DNA from: Mesorhizobium ciceri WSM4083
GTDB taxonomy: Bacteria; Pseudomonadota; Alphaproteobacteria; Rhizobiales; Rhizobiaceae
NCBI RefSeq assembly: GCF_000519305.1
Contig: NZ_JAFG01000003.1
Location: 747,070 to 811,069 of the forward strand
Direction: 5' to 3'
DNA length: 64,000 nucleotides
Every line of letters begins with the position of its first letter. The stretch's first letter is position 1. The translations under genes and the position numbers were made by a program. Under the pieces are notes generated by a model. The model was not told where the DNA came from. It ran no database searches and saw nothing but the letters and a program-made list of their open reading frames with translations. This document shows, one piece after another, positions 24,382 through 33,537 of the stretch.

Positions 24382-25309
24382 GGACATCATGGCGGCTGCC
24401 CGGCGCATTGCCCCCTTCATACGGCGCACCCCTGTCGTCAAGCTCGACCATGCCACGGGCGCAAACCTCCAAAATGATGTCTATCTGAAACTCGAATGCC
24501 TCCAGGTGAGCGGCTCCTTCAAGATCCGGGGCGCCACGAACCGGGTGAAAACGCTCGAGCCGAGCCGGATCGAAAACGGACTGGTCGCCGCATCCGGCGG
24601 CAATCATGGCCTGGCCACCGCCTATGTGGCTGCCCAGGCCGGCGTTCCCGCCACCATCTACCTGCCGAACAATGCAAGCCCGCTGAAGGCGGAAAAGTTG
24701 CGCAAATGGGGCGCTGACGTTCGCTTCGCAGGCAATGTCTGGGATGAAGCGCATGAGGCGGCATTGGCCGAGGCAAAGGCGAGCGGCGCCTTCTACATGC
24801 ATCCCTTCGCCGATGCGCAGATCGTGTCCGGTCAGGGAACCGTGGCGCTGGAGATGGCCGACCAGATTCCCGATGCAGACATCTACATCGTCGCGATCGG
24901 CGGTGGCGGCCTTATCAGCGGCATGTCCGAAGTCCTGAAGCACGTCAAACCTGAAGCCAGGATCATTGGTGTCGAGCCGACCGGTTCACCGACCCTTCAC
25001 GCCTCCCTGGCTGCCGGCCGTGTCGTTCGCTTGCCCGAGATAACGACGAAGGTGGCGACCATGGCCTGCGGCCGCACGGACGAAAGCATCTACGAGATCG
25101 TCGCCAAGCACGTCGACGACATCGTCCTTGTCGAGGATGCGGACATGCAGAAGGCCGCTGAATTGCTCTGGTTCGAATTCGGCATCGCCGCCGACCTCAG
25201 CGGCGCGGCATCGCTGGCCGCGTTGATGAGCGGAGCTTTCAAGCCACCGTGCGGCGCCCGCATCGCCGGGCTTGTCTGCGGCGCCGGTATCGAAGGCCTG
25301 AACGGCTGA
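24371..25309 (+). CDS. PLP-dependent threonine/serine dehydratase-like enzyme (EutB-like)
   Basis: The product has 312 residues, a fold-type II PLP enzyme. The PLP lysine lies in SGSFKIRGATNR, the phosphate-interacting ASGGNHGLATA follows, and the glycine loop is IGGGGLISGM. It is short, with no regulatory ACT domain, so it is catabolic rather than biosynthetic IlvA. EutB of hydroxyectoine breakdown and threo-hydroxyaspartate dehydratase belong to this group and deaminate a beta-hydroxy amino acid to a 2-oxo acid. It overlaps the deacylase gene by 11 bases, so the two probably act in sequence. Confidence 0.88.
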   Translation: MSHEDIMAAARRIAPFIRRTPVVKLDHATGANLQNDVYLKLECLQVSGSFKIRGATNRVKTLEPSRIENGLVAASGGNHGLATAYVAAQAGVPATIYLPNNASPLKAEKLRKWGADVRFAGNVWDEAHEAALAEAKASGAFYMHPFADAQIVSGQGTVALEMADQIPDADIYIVAIGGGGLISGMSEVLKHVKPEARIIGVEPTGSPTLHASLAAGRVVRLPEITTKVATMACGRTDESIYEIVAKHVDDIVLVEDADMQKAAELLWFEFGIAADLSGAASLAALMSGAFKPPCGARIAGLVCGAGIEGLNG

Positions 25310-25468
25310 GGTTGAGAAAGGCCGGTCCACGCAGGACGCGGCCCTGACATGGATACGGCACGAGTGCCGCGGAATACCGCCGGAATGCCTGTCGCTGGGA
25401 CGGTCGTCGTGCGGGACATGAAAAAGAGGCGAAGAATCGTCCTGTCGCAACAAGAGGAGAACTGAAAC

Positions 25469-26488
25469 ATGCGCGTTTCCCTGAAAGCATCCATTGCCCT
25501 GCTTGCACTCGCCATCGCAACGCCCTCGCTTGCCGCGGAAAAGGTTTTGGGGCTTGCGGCAATCGACCTGCAGAACTCCTTCTTCGTCCGCATGAAGGAA
25601 GCGGGCGACGTGGCTGCCGCCGACTATGGGGTGAAATCCACCTGGCAGAGCGCCGAGGGCAGTCTGGAAAAACAGGTCAGCATCATCGAGAATTTCATCA
25701 ATCAGGGCGTCAGCGCGATCCTGATCGATCCGATCGACAAGAATGCGGTCATTCCGGTCATCCAGAAAGCCACCGCCGCCGGCATTCCGGTGATCACCAT
25801 GGGCAACAAGGTCGAGGCCGGCTCGAACTATTCGACGCTCTATCCGGACTACGACAACATGTCGATGGTTGCCCGCGCGCTCGGCAAGTCGCTTGGCGGC
25901 AAGGGCGAAGTCGCCCTGCTCGTCGGTTCGCGTGGCAACTTCGTGTCCGACACGCGCGAAAAGGGCTTTGTCGAAACCCTGAAAAAGGAGTTTCCGGACA
26001 TCAAGGTCGTCGGCATCGAGCCGACCGGCTGGGACGCAGCCAAGGCAACCAATGCCGCCCAGACCTGGCTCACCACCTATCCGGATCTGAAGGCCATCGG
26101 CTGCATCTCCGACAGCCTTTGCCTGGCCGCCGATTCCGTTGCCAGCTCGATGGGAACCCAGTTGCTCTACGGTGGCTATGACGGCGACGCCGAGATGAAG
26201 CCGCTGATCGACGACGGCAAGATGGTGATGGACGTGCTGACCGGCGCCTATCGTGTCGGCTACTGGAACATCGCCGTTGCCGCTCGCCTGGCCAACGGCG
26301 AAAAGCTGCCGCAGGATCTCTACATGCCGACCTATTTCGTGACCTCGGATGCGACGGCCGCGAAGCTCAAGGCCGATGGCCTCACCTTCGAATACATCAA
26401 CACCGACAAGGAGGCGGTGGAAGCCAAGAACTATACCGAGCAACTCGGTCCCAAGGTTCCGGCGACCGCCATGACCCTGGCAAAGTAA
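25469..26488 (+). CDS. Ribose-type (CUT2) ABC transporter substrate-binding protein
   Basis: The product has 339 residues behind a good GAGGAG site. The Sec signal peptide is MRVSLKASIALLALAIATPSLA. The mature protein has the RbsB-like pattern: VLGLAAIDLQNSFFVRMKEAG, a middle ILIDPIDKNAVIPVIQKA and VITMGNKV, then AIGCISDSLCLAADSV. It belongs to the importer formed with the permease-ATPase fusion at 26605 and the permease at 30193. A strong hairpin follows the stop codon and would stabilise this part of the mRNA. The ligand is unknown; CUT2 systems carry sugars, polyols and some amino-acid-like compounds. Confidence 0.9.
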   Translation: MRVSLKASIALLALAIATPSLAAEKVLGLAAIDLQNSFFVRMKEAGDVAAADYGVKSTWQSAEGSLEKQVSIIENFINQGVSAILIDPIDKNAVIPVIQKATAAGIPVITMGNKVEAGSNYSTLYPDYDNMSMVARALGKSLGGKGEVALLVGSRGNFVSDTREKGFVETLKKEFPDIKVVGIEPTGWDAAKATNAAQTWLTTYPDLKAIGCISDSLCLAADSVASSMGTQLLYGGYDGDAEMKPLIDDGKMVMDVLTGAYRVGYWNIAVAARLANGEKLPQDLYMPTYFVTSDATAAKLKADGLTFEYINTDKEAVEAKNYTEQLGPKVPATAMTLAK

Positions 26489-26508
26489 CAGCCTGAAGGC
26501 GGCTCAAG

Positions 26509-26532
26509 CGCCGGATGACATATCATCCGGCG
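26509..26532 (+). terminator. Stem-loop after the binding-protein gene
   Basis: CGCCGGATGA-CATA-TCATCCGGCG is a perfect 10-bp stem with a 4-base loop, followed by TCCCCTTTTCC. It lies between the binding-protein gene and the membrane component. This fits a partial terminator or 3'-end stabiliser that raises binding-protein expression above that of the permease. Confidence 0.65.
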
Positions 26533-26604
26533 TCCCCTTTTCCTGACGATCGCCGTCGCCGCTCCGTGGTGACCGCGCATGATGCTCGATAAGAGGACCG
26601 ACCC

Positions 26605-29148
26605 ATGTTCCAGTCCTGGACCTCTCCATTACTGCGGCGCAACGAACCGGTTCTCATCGCGGTGCTGCTGCTCGCCATCGCCGTCTTCGGCTGGATCGAT
26701 CCGCGCTTTCTGTCGACCGGCAATCTTGTCAGCATCGCGCAGCAGAGTGCGGTCATCGCCCTCATCTCTTTTGCCATGACGGCCGTGATCATCGCGCGCG
26801 GCATCGATATTTCCGTCGGCAGCAACCTCGCCTGTTCCGGCATCGCCGCGGGCCTTGCCTACACGGCAACCGGCTCGGCGAGCTTGAGCCTTCTCGCCGC
26901 GATCGGTGGCGGTGCCGCAATCGGTCTGCTCAATGGAGCGCTGATCGGCTTTGCCGGCATCTCCCCCTTCATCGCAACGCTCGCCACCATGGCGTTTGCG
27001 CGCGGGCTGGCGCTCAGTCTCTCCGGCGCATCCAGCATCGCGGTCGCCGATCCGATCCTGCTTTTCGCGGGGCGCGAGACGATCGGCCTGCTGCCGGTCT
27101 CCGTCATCATCGCCGCCATCTGCCTGGGGCTCTGGTGGTTCGTGCTCAATCGCACGGTGTATGGGCGCTGGATCTATGCGATCGGCGGCAATGCGGGAGC
27201 AGCGCGAGCCTCTCTGGTCCCCGTCGACCTGGTGCGCATCTCCGTCTACCTGATTGCCGGTGCGACAGCCGGGCTCGGCGCGATTCTCACCATCGGCCGC
27301 CTTGGTTCGGCACAGCCGCTTGCCGGCACCGGCCTTGAATTTACAGCCATTACAGCCGCGATCATCGGCGGCACGAAACTGTCCGGCGGCCAGGGCTCGA
27401 TCTGGGGAACGGCGATCGGGGCGCTGCTGCTGGGCGTCATCAACACCGGCCTGTCCTTCCTGCAGGTGCCGCAGATCCTGATCTATTTCGTCACCGCGAG
27501 CCTCATTCTGGTGGCTGTTCTCACCAGCCAGCCGGAGAGTGTCGCCGCCCTGTTCAAGGCCGGTGGCCGCAAGTCCACCCCGTCGCCCCGCAACACTGCC
27601 GCAACACCGGTCGGCAAACACAGCATCGCCTTGCGCGGGCTTGGCAAGTCTTTTCCGGGCGTCAAGGCACTCGACGGTGTCAGCTTTGCCGTCTCGGCTG
27701 GCGAGGTGGTGGGACTTGCCGGCGAGAACGGGGCCGGGAAATCGACACTGGTGAAGTGCATTTCCGGTCTGCATCGCCCGGACGAGGGTGAGATCGTCAT
27801 TGACGGCAACGCCGTCCAGTTCCACTCCCCCAGCGACGCCAAGGGCATCAGCGTCATCCATCAGCATTTCAGCCTTTCGCCGGACCTGACGGTGGCGGAG
27901 AATCTCTTCATCGGCCGCGAACCGCACACCCGCCTGGGATTTCTCGACCGGGCCCGGATGCGGCGCGATGCGAAGGCCATCATGGACGAGCTGTCGCTCG
28001 ATATCGACATTGGCGCGGAGCTGCGAACGCTTTCCGTCGGGCACCGGCAGATGGTGGAAATTGCCCGTGCCGTTCTGTCCGATGCCTGGTTCTTCATCAT
28101 GGACGAGCCGACCAGCGCGCTCTCCAACCGCGAGCGCGACCAGCTCTACGACCTGATCGACAGGCTGAGAGCTCGCGGCGCCGGCATCCTCTACATCTCG
28201 CACAAGATGGAAGAGATCTTCAGCCAGTCCGACCGCGTGGTCGTTCTGCGTGACGGACGCTTCATCGGTGAGCGCCAGACCCACCAGACCAGCGAGGCCG
28301 AGATCGTCTCCATGATGGTCGGGCGCGACGTCGGCGACATCTTCCCCTATCTCGAAACGCAAGTCGGCGTAACCGCGGTCGAGATCAGCAACATTTCCGA
28401 TGGCAAGCTCTTGAAGTCGGCCACGCTCAGCGTGTGCAGGGGCGAAATCGTCGCGCTCGCCGGCCTGATGGGCAGCGGCCGCTCCGAAGTGCTCAGGCTG
28501 ATTGCCGGCCTCGAACCCATGCATGGCGGCACGCTCAGAATTTTCGGCGGGCAGCAGACCGGCGGCGACACCAAGGCCGCCAATCGCGCCGGCATCGTCT
28601 ACATACCGGAAGACCGGCATCTGGAAGGCTTCGTCGGCACGATGTCGATCAGGGATAACCTGTCCCTCGCCTGGATTCGCGACAACAGTCAATTCGGCCT
28701 GCTGAGACCTCGCCGCATCCTGGCTCTCGCGCGCGATCTGATCGGCTCACTCGGCGTGCGGCCGGCCCAGCCCGACAAAATGACCATCGAGCTTTCGGGC
28801 GGCAATCAGCAGAAGGTCGTCATCGGCAAATGGCTTGCCACCAAACCGAAGATCATCCTGCTCGACGAGCCGACACGCGGCGTCGACGTCGGCGCTAAGT
28901 CCGAACTCCATCACCTGATCGCTAGATTGAAGGCCGAAGGCGCGGCGATCCTCATGGTGTCGAGCGAGTTGCCCGAGGTTCTCGGCGTGGCCGACCGCAT
29001 CGTCGTCATGCGCGAAGGCCACTCTGTCGGCACGCTGGCGCGTGGGGCGACGGAAGAAGACGTGATGACGCTGGCTTTCGGTGATCGCACGATCACACCA
29101 CCAGCCTGCGCACCCCGGCCAGCATCCAACCTTGCACCATGCCTGTGA
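26605..29148 (+). CDS. Fused ribose-type ABC permease and tandem ATPase (RbsC-RbsA fusion)
   Basis: The product has 847 residues and joins two proteins that are normally separate. Residues 1-320 are an RbsC-like permease (about eight to ten helices; ARGIDISVGSNLA, GFAGISPFIATLATMAFARG, GGTKLSGGQGSIWGTAIGALL). From about residue 340 an RbsA-like double ATPase follows. NBD1 has Walker A GENGAGKST (near 373) and FIMDEPTSALS. NBD2 has LAGLMGSGRSEV (near 619; Walker A degenerate, as is common in NBD2), ELSGGNQQKVVIGKW and ILLDEPTRGVDVG. A second permease is encoded at 30193, so the channel would be a fused plus a free permease. The frame is continuous; no frameshift is needed. Confidence 0.9.
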   Translation: MFQSWTSPLLRRNEPVLIAVLLLAIAVFGWIDPRFLSTGNLVSIAQQSAVIALISFAMTAVIIARGIDISVGSNLACSGIAAGLAYTATGSASLSLLAAIGGGAAIGLLNGALIGFAGISPFIATLATMAFARGLALSLSGASSIAVADPILLFAGRETIGLLPVSVIIAAICLGLWWFVLNRTVYGRWIYAIGGNAGAARASLVPVDLVRISVYLIAGATAGLGAILTIGRLGSAQPLAGTGLEFTAITAAIIGGTKLSGGQGSIWGTAIGALLLGVINTGLSFLQVPQILIYFVTASLILVAVLTSQPESVAALFKAGGRKSTPSPRNTAATPVGKHSIALRGLGKSFPGVKALDGVSFAVSAGEVVGLAGENGAGKSTLVKCISGLHRPDEGEIVIDGNAVQFHSPSDAKGISVIHQHFSLSPDLTVAENLFIGREPHTRLGFLDRARMRRDAKAIMDELSLDIDIGAELRTLSVGHRQMVEIARAVLSDAWFFIMDEPTSALSNRERDQLYDLIDRLRARGAGILYISHKMEEIFSQSDRVVVLRDGRFIGERQTHQTSEAEIVSMMVGRDVGDIFPYLETQVGVTAVEISNISDGKLLKSATLSVCRGEIVALAGLMGSGRSEVLRLIAGLEPMHGGTLRIFGGQQTGGDTKAANRAGIVYIPEDRHLEGFVGTMSIRDNLSLAWIRDNSQFGLLRPRRILALARDLIGSLGVRPAQPDKMTIELSGGNQQKVVIGKWLATKPKIILLDEPTRGVDVGAKSELHHLIARLKAEGAAILMVSSELPEVLGVADRIVVMREGHSVGTLARGATEEDVMTLAFGDRTITPPACAPRPASNLAPCL

Positions 29149-29159
29149 GGAGAAACCCT

Positions 29160-30182
29160 TTGAGCAAGTTGAAGATCGCCATCGTCGGTGCCGGCTACAT
29201 GGGCCTCCTGCATGCGCAGGTGGTTGCCGCTAGCCCTGTCGCGGAACTGTCGGCATTCGTTGATCCGAATCCTGCCTCGGGAAGCAAGGCCGCGTCCGAT
29301 TTCGGTGCCCGCCATTTCCGCGATGCCGCCACCGCGCTGGCCGCCAATGCCGCCGACGCCTACATAGTGGCGGCACCCGACACGCTGCATGAAGACGTCT
29401 GCCGCACGCTGCTCGATGCCGGCAAGCCGGTGCTGCTCGAAAAACCGATGGCTCATGATCTTTCCGCTGCCAAGGCGATTGCGAAAGCGGCGCAGAGAAA
29501 CGGCGCGCGTCTGTTGGTCGGCCACATCCTGCGGTTCGACCCGCGCTATTGCGAAGCCGCGACAGCGGTGAAATCCGGGCGGATCGGCGAGCCGATCCAC
29601 GGCAGCAGCGGCCGTTTCACCAATCGCGAAGTCGGTCTTCGCATGAACGGAAATTCGAGCGTCTGCTTCTACCTCGGCGTGCATGACGTGGATGCGCTGC
29701 AATGGATCTCGGGTTCGGACATCATCGCCGTCTACTCCCGCCCGGTCGCCAAGCTCATGCCTTCGCTCGGGGTTCGCTCCGAAGACGCGATCTTCTCCAC
29801 CGTCGAGCTGTCGAACGGAATGAGCGGACAGCTCTACTTCGGCTGGACGCTGCCACCGACCGTTCCGACCGGCATCTGGGCACGCACGGAAATCATCGGT
29901 ACCGAAGGCATGATCGACCTCGATGTGCGCGACCATGGTCTGCGCATCCTGTCGCGGGGACAGTGGTCGCAACCCGACGCCCTGCACTGGCCGACCGTCA
30001 ATGGCCGTATCACCGGGGATCTCTTCGAGGAGGTCCACCATTTCATTTCGGCGGTTCGCGACGACACCCCTTTCGTGATGCCGCTCGGCGACGCCCTTCG
30101 CGCCGTCGCCGTCAACGATGCAATCCTGCGCAGCGTCAAATCAGGCCTGCGCGAACCGGTCGAAGATTGGCACATCCGATGA
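29160..30182 (+). CDS. Gfo/Idh/MocA-family NAD(P)-dependent oxidoreductase
   Basis: The product has 340 residues. The TTG at 29160 is preferred because GAGGAGA lies seven bases upstream; the ATG at 29139 overlaps the previous gene and has no site. The N-terminal Rossmann motif is IAIVGAGYMGLLHA, followed by the family motif EKPMAHDLS and the catalytic-domain pattern GHILRFDPRYCEA, then GVHDVDALQW. Enzymes of this family oxidise sugars, inositols or related polyols, or reduce imines. It lies between the two permease genes of one transporter, so its substrate is probably the imported compound or an early product. Confidence 0.85.
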   Translation: MSKLKIAIVGAGYMGLLHAQVVAASPVAELSAFVDPNPASGSKAASDFGARHFRDAATALAANAADAYIVAAPDTLHEDVCRTLLDAGKPVLLEKPMAHDLSAAKAIAKAAQRNGARLLVGHILRFDPRYCEAATAVKSGRIGEPIHGSSGRFTNREVGLRMNGNSSVCFYLGVHDVDALQWISGSDIIAVYSRPVAKLMPSLGVRSEDAIFSTVELSNGMSGQLYFGWTLPPTVPTGIWARTEIIGTEGMIDLDVRDHGLRILSRGQWSQPDALHWPTVNGRITGDLFEEVHHFISAVRDDTPFVMPLGDALRAVAVNDAILRSVKSGLREPVEDWHIR

Positions 30183-30192
30183 GAGAACCCTC

Positions 30193-31167
30193 ATGACCCG
30201 CCAACAGAACATTTGGTGCAGGCGCTTTCTCGACCTCTCGCCGTTGATCCTGCTGGTCTTCCTGCTGACGATCTTCGCCCTCATCGACGCCCGCATCGTT
30301 TCAACCGCCAGCCTCATCAACATCGTCGCCCAGGCGACCCCGATCGCCATACTGGCGCTTGGCGCCCTGATCGTTCTGCTGACGGCAGGCATCGACCTGT
30401 CCGCCGGCGTCGGCGTCGCCTTCTGTGCCGTCTTCATCGCCAGCCTGATCGACGGCGGCGCCGGCCTGCCGCTTGCCCTGCTCGTCGGCTTTGCCGTGAT
30501 GGTGGTGATCGGCCTCGCGAACGGCGCCGTTATCGCACTGTTGAAGATACCGCCCTTCGTGACGACACTGGCCACAATGGTCGCGCTGCAGGGCGCAACG
30601 CTTGCCGTTGCCTCCAAAGGCGTCCTGATGCTGAAGGATCCGACGCTTCGCACAATCGGCATCGAACGCAGCTTCGGCATTCCCAATGTCATCTTCGCAA
30701 CACTGCTGATCGTCGCCGTAGCAGCAATCTTGATGCGGCACAGCCGTTTCGGGCTGCGTACCTATGCGCTCGGGTCGGATGCCGGGGCCGCGGAACTTGC
30801 CGGCATCCCGGTGACGAAACACACGATCCTCGTCTATTGCGCCTCCAGTATCTTCGTCTTCCTGACGGCTGTGATCATGATCAGCCGGGTGCCTGTCGTG
30901 ACGCCCAATATCGGCGGTACCTCGCTGCTTCTGGACGCGATCGCCGCTGCCGTGCTCGGCGGCACCAGTATTTTCGGCGGCAGGGGAACGGTGTGGGGCG
31001 CGGTCGTCGGCGCCCTGATCGTCAGCCTGCTGACGACGGCGCTTCGGGTGTTCGGCACGGACCCGTCCAGCCTCGAGCTCTACAAGGGGGCAATCATCAT
31101 GGTCGCTCTCCTGGCCGATTCCGGCATGACCTACGCCAAGGCCCGGCTTGTCGAGGCAGCACGATGA
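30193..31167 (+). CDS. Ribose-type ABC transporter permease (RbsC-like)
   Basis: The product has 324 residues starting MTRQQNIWC at 30193, ten bases after the oxidoreductase gene. It has many hydrophobic segments and the CUT2 permease motifs LTAGIDLSAGVGVA, LKIPPFVTTLATMVALQG, YALGSDAGAAELAGIPV and LGGTSIFGGRGTVWGAVVGAL. It pairs with the fused permease-ATPase at 26605. It overlaps the start of the creatininase-like gene by four bases. Confidence 0.92.
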   Translation: MTRQQNIWCRRFLDLSPLILLVFLLTIFALIDARIVSTASLINIVAQATPIAILALGALIVLLTAGIDLSAGVGVAFCAVFIASLIDGGAGLPLALLVGFAVMVVIGLANGAVIALLKIPPFVTTLATMVALQGATLAVASKGVLMLKDPTLRTIGIERSFGIPNVIFATLLIVAVAAILMRHSRFGLRTYALGSDAGAAELAGIPVTKHTILVYCASSIFVFLTAVIMISRVPVVTPNIGGTSLLLDAIAAAVLGGTSIFGGRGTVWGAVVGALIVSLLTTALRVFGTDPSSLELYKGAIIMVALLADSGMTYAKARLVEAAR

Positions 31168-31970
31168 ACGAGCCAGCTCCGGCCTTGCCGATCCCGCATG
31201 GATCCAGCTTTGCGGCGATGACCTCGCCGGATGCGGAAAGACACGCGACAGCCGGCGTGCATAAACCCGTCGTCATTCTACCGCTCGGCGCTGTCGAGCA
31301 ACATGGCCCGCATCTGCCGCTCGGCGTCGATTGCTGGCTTGCGGAAGCGGTTGCGCTCGCCGCGGCGGAAGGACAGGCCTCCATCCGTGTCGCCGAACCT
31401 TTCGCCTATGGCTCGTCCGAGCATCATCGCTCCTTCTCCGGCACCATGAGCCTCAGCCCGCAGACCTTCATCGCCGTTCTCGTCGATCTCTGCACCTGCC
31501 TTGCCGAAGACGGCTATTTGCCGGTCATGCTTAACGGGCATGGCGGAAACCGCGCCGCGATCCAGGTGGCGATCACCACCCTTGGCCAGCGTGGCATCGT
31601 CACCGCGGGTTTCTCGTATTTCGATCTCATCGCCGACGTGGCGGCGCAGGCTCTGCCCGACATCGCCACGGGCACCGGTCACGCTTGCGCGCTTGAAACA
31701 TCGTTGATGATGCATGTGCTTGGCGACAGCGTTCGCCGCGATCTCATCCCGCCAGGCGGCACTCCGCCATCCTGGCCGGATCCTCACCTCTACGCCGCGC
31801 CGGCCGTCACCGTCTGGCGCCGTTTCGAAGCCATCCGCGACAACGGCGTCATCGGTACGCCGTCGCAGGCGAGCGCGGAGGCCGGCAGCAGACTTTTCAT
31901 CGCAGCCGTGGAGCGCAGCCGCGCCGCCATTTTGAACATCCAATCCGAATTCGGCCAAAGGAACGCATGA
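31164..31970 (+). CDS. Creatininase-family amidohydrolase
   Basis: The product has 268 residues starting MNEPAPALP at 31164. It has the creatininase metal motifs VILPLGAVEQHGPHLPLGVD (Glu, His, Asp) near residue 40, YGSSEHHRSFSGTMSL, and NGHGGNRAAI. Relatives include creatinine amidohydrolase, the riboflavin/F420 protein ArfB and MftE, all of which hydrolyse cyclic or peptide-like amides. In this operon it may open a lactam or cyclic amide. It overlaps its neighbours by four bases on both sides (ATGA), so it is tightly coupled. Confidence 0.9.
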   Translation: MNEPAPALPIPHGSSFAAMTSPDAERHATAGVHKPVVILPLGAVEQHGPHLPLGVDCWLAEAVALAAAEGQASIRVAEPFAYGSSEHHRSFSGTMSLSPQTFIAVLVDLCTCLAEDGYLPVMLNGHGGNRAAIQVAITTLGQRGIVTAGFSYFDLIADVAAQALPDIATGTGHACALETSLMMHVLGDSVRRDLIPPGGTPPSWPDPHLYAAPAVTVWRRFEAIRDNGVIGTPSQASAEAGSRLFIAAVERSRAAILNIQSEFGQRNA

Positions 31971-33496
31971 TGACAGTTCATTTCAAATCTTCTCTCGACG
32001 GTCCCAACCTGCGCGGCATGGCGATCGTCTCGGAGCCGGAAGCAGCCGGCCGCATCGGCATCAACCGCATTGGCGGCGAGTGGATTGCCGGCAGCTCCGG
32101 CAAATTCCTGAAAATCGATAGCCCTTCGACGGGCGAGCATCTCGGCTATCTCTCCCTTTCCACCCGCGCCGATGTCGGTCGCGCGGTGAAAGCCGCCGAA
32201 GGCGCACGCGAGGCCATGCGCAAGATGGGAACCTTCGCGCGCGCTCAACTATGCATGCGCATTGCCGACGCGATCGACAGGCGCGCCGAGGAGCTGGCGC
32301 GCCTGCTCTGCCTGGAACAGGGCAAGCCCTTCCACAGCGAGGCAAAGGCCGAAGCGTCGGCAGCAGCTCTCGGTTTCCGCAATGCGGCAGAGCAGATGAA
32401 ATGGCTGGAGACGGCGGCGTTTCCGCTGGCCGATGCCAACAAGCGCGCCTTCAGTTTTCTGCAACCGAAGGGCGTCTTTGCCATCATCACGCCCTGGAAT
32501 TTCCCGCTCGCCCTGCCCTGCCTCTATTATCTCGGACCGGCCGTCGCAACGGGCAACACCGTCGTCTGGGTGCCCGCGCCGACGACGTCGCTGATTGCCA
32601 CGGCACTTGTCGAATGCTTCATCGAGGCGGGCCTGCCGGACGGCGCTATCAATCTCGTTCTGGGTGACGGTGCGGAGGTGGGCGACGAGGCGGTCGTTCA
32701 TCCAGGCACCCATGCCATCAGCTTCACCGGCAGTTCCGCCACCGGCGCGACGATCGCCCGGCGTGGCGCGGGCAAGCCGCTTCTGCTCGAAATGGGCGGC
32801 AACGGTCCGACCATCGTCCTGGCCGACGCCGATATCGACATGGCCGCCGCCCAGGTGGGAGCCGGCTGCTTTGCCAATGCCGGGCAGATCTGCACGGCCA
32901 CCGAACGCGTGCTGGTGCATAAATCCGTCCACGACCGTTTCATCGAAGGTCTCGTGAAAGCGGCCGCGAAGGTGAAAATGGGCGACCCTTTCGATCCCGC
33001 GACGACGATGGGTCCGATCAACAATGCGGTGGCCGTCGACAAGGTGCTCAGCCACATCGCGGACGCCCGCGCGCGTGGCGCCGAGATCGTCACCGGCGGC
33101 AATGTGGCAGCGGGTTTTGCCACCAATCTCTATTTCGAGCCGTCGATCGTCACAGGACTGACCCGGGAAAGCCTGCTCAATGTCGAGGAATCCTTCGGGC
33201 CGATCGCACCCGTGCTGACCTTCGAGACCGACGAGGAGGCGATGGAACTTGCGGCGTCCAGCCCCTACGGCCTGTCGGCCGCGGTCTTCACCAGCACCAT
33301 CAAGAACGCCTTTGCCTTTGCTGAAAGCCTGAAGGTCGGCATCGTCAACATCAACGAGATGAGCTGCTATTGGGAGCCGCATATCCCTGCCGGCGGCGCC
33401 GCCGGGACGCAGAGCGGCCTCGGCCGCACCGGGGGTCGGCACACGCTGATGGAAATGTGCGATTTGAAGACGATTACCTTGGATATCACCCGCTGA
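31967..33496 (+). CDS. Aldehyde dehydrogenase family protein
   Basis: The product has 509 residues. Core motifs are IITPWNFPLALP, the cofactor loop FTGSSATGATIA, the catalytic Glu in LEMGGNGP and the catalytic Cys in ANAGQICTATERV. The first 30 residues are an unusual extension before NRIGGEWIAGSSG. It overlaps the amidohydrolase stop and ends the operon, directly before a bidirectional terminator. The convergent GMC alcohol oxidoreductase, which carries the same upstream motif as this operon, could supply its aldehyde. Confidence 0.92.
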   Translation: MMTVHFKSSLDGPNLRGMAIVSEPEAAGRIGINRIGGEWIAGSSGKFLKIDSPSTGEHLGYLSLSTRADVGRAVKAAEGAREAMRKMGTFARAQLCMRIADAIDRRAEELARLLCLEQGKPFHSEAKAEASAAALGFRNAAEQMKWLETAAFPLADANKRAFSFLQPKGVFAIITPWNFPLALPCLYYLGPAVATGNTVVWVPAPTTSLIATALVECFIEAGLPDGAINLVLGDGAEVGDEAVVHPGTHAISFTGSSATGATIARRGAGKPLLLEMGGNGPTIVLADADIDMAAAQVGAGCFANAGQICTATERVLVHKSVHDRFIEGLVKAAAKVKMGDPFDPATTMGPINNAVAVDKVLSHIADARARGAEIVTGGNVAAGFATNLYFEPSIVTGLTRESLLNVEESFGPIAPVLTFETDEEAMELAASSPYGLSAAVFTSTIKNAFAFAESLKVGIVNINEMSCYWEPHIPAGGAAGTQSGLGRTGGRHTLMEMCDLKTITLDITR

Positions 33497-33501
33497 CATC
33501 C

Positions 33502-33526
33502 AAGCCCGCGCCTTGTGCGCGGGCTT
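33502..33526. terminator. Bidirectional terminator between convergent genes
   Basis: AAGCCCGCGC-CTTGT-GCGCGGGCTT is a perfect 10-bp stem with a 5-base loop. The A/T ends serve both directions. It lies between the aldehyde dehydrogenase (plus) and the GMC oxidoreductase (minus). Confidence 0.8.
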
Positions 33527-33537
33527 GCCTCGCTCTG

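Noticed and set aside
26629..28692. Minus-strand open frame (~687 codons) opposite the permease-ATPase fusion
   Set aside because: No motif or ribosome binding site; the plus strand holds complete ABC motifs.
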